From NCBI RefSeq assembly GCF_000691165.1, contig NZ_ASJD01000005.1, forward strand, positions 62,001-126,000: 64,000 nt of DNA, given 5' to 3'. The position numbers were made by a program, and so were the translations under genes. The notes under the pieces were generated by a model. It was not told the origin of the DNA. It did not search any database and was given only the letters and a program-made list of their open reading frames with translations. The stretch is from Bacillus safensis FO-36b. Lineage in GTDB: Bacteria; Bacillota; Bacilli; Bacillales; Bacillaceae. Of this stretch, positions 61,962 through 64,000 are shown piece by piece (position 1 is the stretch's first letter; each line of letters opens with the position of its first letter).

Positions 61962-64000
61962 TTGCAGCTTATTCACTTCGCCATCCTATCACCTTTTTTA
62001 CTCGCTTTTGTTGTACCTTTCCTTTACAAATATGTGAGACGTATACATACAGGATGGTTTGTTCTCATCTTGCCGATTCTTTTATTTACCTATTTCATCC
62101 AAATGTTACACATCACTTCGAATGGACGAACGCTTTTCTCACAGGCTGAATGGATTCCATCTTTAGGGATGAATTTCACTGTGTATGTCGATGGTCTCAG
62201 CCTGTTATTTGCTTTATTAATTACAGGTATCGGCTCACTAGTGGTGCTGTACAGTATTTTCTACTTATCAAAGGAAAAAGAACAGCTTGGCTCTTTCTAC
62301 ACGTATTTGCTCATGTTTATGACCGCGATGCTGGGTGTCGTTCTTTCTGACAACATGGTCGTTCTATACTTGTTTTGGGAGTTAACGAGTATCTCTTCCT
62401 TCCTCTTAATTGGGTATTGGTATAAGCGGGACCGCTCTAGGTATGGAGCAACGAAATCACTGCTTATTACTGTTTTTGGCGGATTAGCTATGCTTGGCGG
62501 CTTCATCCTCATTTACCTGATTACTGATTCATTCAGTATTCGTGAAGCAGTGAATCAGCTTCAGCTCATTATGGCATCACCTTATTTTATCCCTGCCATG
62601 ATCCTAATCTTACTAGGTGCCTTTACGAAATCAGCGCAGTTCCCATTCTATATCTGGCTGCCTGATGCAATGGAAGCACCGACCCCTGTGAGCAGTTATC
62701 TGCATTCTGCTACGATGGTGAAAGCCGGTATTTATCTTGTTGCCCGCTTCAGTCCAATCTTTGCTATATCAGAGGTATGGTTCTGGACCATTTCCATCGT
62801 GGGACTTGTCACATTATTCTGGGGATCATTCCACGCCGTCCGGCAAAACGATTTGAAAGCCATTCTGGCCTATTCGACAGTGAGTCAGCTCGGCATGATT
62901 ATGCTCATGCTTGGCGTCGGCGCAGCTGCGATTCATGAAAACAATCCTGCCTTTTTTGGCGCAGCCGTTCTTGCAGCTATTTTTCACCTCATTAACCATG
63001 CTACGTTTAAAGGCAGTCTCTTTATGGCAGCTGGTATTATCGATCATGAAACAGGAACTCGTGACATTCGGAAATTAGGCGGATTAATGACGATCATGCC
63101 GATTACCTTCACCATTACGTTAATCGGTACATTTTCAATGGCCGGATTACCGCCATTTAACGGTTTCTTAAGTAAAGAGCTATTTTTCACAAGTATGATA
63201 CGGATTTCCGATATCAGCTTTACGGACGTTTCAACATGGGGTGCCATCTTCCCAGCACTCGCTTGGCTCGCTAGTGTCTTTACGTTCATTTATAGTATGA
63301 TGCTCCTCTTTAAAACTTTTAGAGGCCGTCTGAATATAGACCAATTGGAGAAAAAACCGCATGAAGCACCGATCGGCATGCTCATTCCGCCCATCATTCT
63401 AGCTGCACTTGTGGTCACCTTCTTCTTTTTCCCTAATATTCTTGCCTATTCTGTCATTGAACCCGCAATTGCGGCGATCATTCCTGAAGCGATTGAAACA
63501 GGAAGCCGGTTTTCTGTAAAAATTGAAGCATGGCATGGCTTCCAGCCAGAACTCTATATGACAATAGGTGTTGTTGTACTCGGCACAATCGGCTACTTGA
63601 CGCTTTCAAAATGGCGTCCAATATACAACATCTTTAAGGAAAAATGGTCATTTAACGCTTTATACGACCGCTCTCTTATCGGTTTGGAAAAAGGTTCATA
63701 CCGCCTGACAAACAGTTATATGACTGGTTTTCTTCGTGACTATCTTGTCTATGTGTTTGGGTTCATGATTATCGTCATTGGCGGCGTGATGTTTTATCAG
63801 CAGGCCTTTTCATTTCAAACAGATCAGGCTGCCTCAATTGGCACGTATGAGGTGATTCTTTCACTTGTGATGGTGGCGGCGACGATTGCCACAGTATTCG
63901 CAAGCTCACGATTAACAGCTATTATTGCTCTAGGTGTCATGGGCTACACGCTGTCACTATTCTTCGTGATTTTCAGAGCACCTGACCTTGCGCTGACGCA
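61962..64000 (+). CDS. mrpA: Na+/H+ antiporter subunit MrpA, N-terminal 679 residues
   Basis: Starts at TTG 61962 behind AAAGGAGG and is open to the right edge, so the C-terminal part (about 120 of 800 residues) is outside. It is a many-helix membrane protein of the complex I NuoL type: DGLSLLFALLITGIG near residue 70, the key glutamate in LFWELTS near 140, LGAFTKSAQFPFYIWLPDAMEAPTPVSSYLHSATMVKAG with proton-path lysines near 220-255, and HLINHATFKGSLFM. Subunit A of the multisubunit Mrp antiporter that expels sodium at high pH. The rest of mrpBCDEFG should follow. Confidence 0.96.
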   Translation, partial: MQLIHFAILSPFLLAFVVPFLYKYVRRIHTGWFVLILPILLFTYFIQMLHITSNGRTLFSQAEWIPSLGMNFTVYVDGLSLLFALLITGIGSLVVLYSIFYLSKEKEQLGSFYTYLLMFMTAMLGVVLSDNMVVLYLFWELTSISSFLLIGYWYKRDRSRYGATKSLLITVFGGLAMLGGFILIYLITDSFSIREAVNQLQLIMASPYFIPAMILILLGAFTKSAQFPFYIWLPDAMEAPTPVSSYLHSATMVKAGIYLVARFSPIFAISEVWFWTISIVGLVTLFWGSFHAVRQNDLKAILAYSTVSQLGMIMLMLGVGAAAIHENNPAFFGAAVLAAIFHLINHATFKGSLFMAAGIIDHETGTRDIRKLGGLMTIMPITFTITLIGTFSMAGLPPFNGFLSKELFFTSMIRISDISFTDVSTWGAIFPALAWLASVFTFIYSMMLLFKTFRGRLNIDQLEKKPHEAPIGMLIPPIILAALVVTFFFFPNILAYSVIEPAIAAIIPEAIETGSRFSVKIEAWHGFQPELYMTIGVVVLGTIGYLTLSKWRPIYNIFKEKWSFNALYDRSLIGLEKGSYRLTNSYMTGFLRDYLVYVFGFMIIVIGGVMFYQQAFSFQTDQAASIGTYEVILSLVMVAATIATVFASSRLTAIIALGVMGYTLSLFFVIFRAPDLALT

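Overview
The window is chromosomal DNA of a low-GC Firmicute of the Bacillus subtilis/pumilus clade. From about 15.6 kb onward the gene order closely follows the B. subtilis yubB-yubA, yulF-tlpB/mcpA/tlpA/mcpB-tgl, yugU-yugE, patB-kinB-kapB-kapD-yuxJ-pbpD-yuxK and yufK-malKR-nupNOPQ-maeN-yufS-mrpA segments. I favour a B. pumilus-group species, with modest confidence. Departures from the B. subtilis order include a lone bioB, a nitronate-monooxygenase-like gene between tgl and yugU, and no yugT.

1-13.3 kb: the immunity, packaging, head and tail part of a PBSX/skin-type (defective phage-like) prophage, cut by the left edge. The late operon runs leftward (xtmA-xtmB-xkdE-xkdF-xkdG-yqbG-xkdH-xkdI-xkdJ-small ORF-xkdK-xkdM-xkdN-xkdO). 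The right end has a divergent XRE repressor/Cro-like pair separated by an array of 17-bp operators, then small early genes, xtrA and the sigma-like activator xpf. Two things inside it go beyond a plain annotation. One is a TxpA/RatA-like type I toxin-antitoxin module between xkdM and xkdN. The other is a canonical A AAA AAC -1 frameshift site with a matched downstream stem that fuses xkdN to a second tail-chaperone reading frame.

13.4-19.9 kb: two small secreted proteins flank a BirA-box-controlled bioB. Then come uppP, yubA (AI-2E family), a DoxX-like gene, yulF (Gfo/Idh/MocA) and a DJ-1/PfpI protein. 20.0-28.7 kb: four tandem chemoreceptors, three with SigD-like promoters. 28.8-44.9 kb: tgl, yugU/S/P/O/N, a GerPA/PF-like spore protein, pgi, the paralogous alcohol dehydrogenases yugK/yugJ, yuzA, yugI, the alaR-alaT pair, yugF, yugE and patB. 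45.3-51.7 kb: the sporulation kinase kinB, kapB, kapD, the MFS gene yuxJ, pbpD and yuxK. 51.7-64 kb: yufK, the malate two-component system malKR and its presumed target maeN, separated by the nupNOPQ nucleoside ABC transporter, then yufS and the first two thirds of mrpA.

Three copies of a ~170-bp structured intergenic element (22.2, 40.0 and 45.1 kb) sit directly behind transcription-terminator hairpins. In two copies the terminator hairpin itself is duplicated on both sides. This repeat, the type I toxin module and the frameshift cassette are the most interesting non-standard structures in the window. I saw no rRNA, tRNA, CRISPR array or complete insertion sequence.
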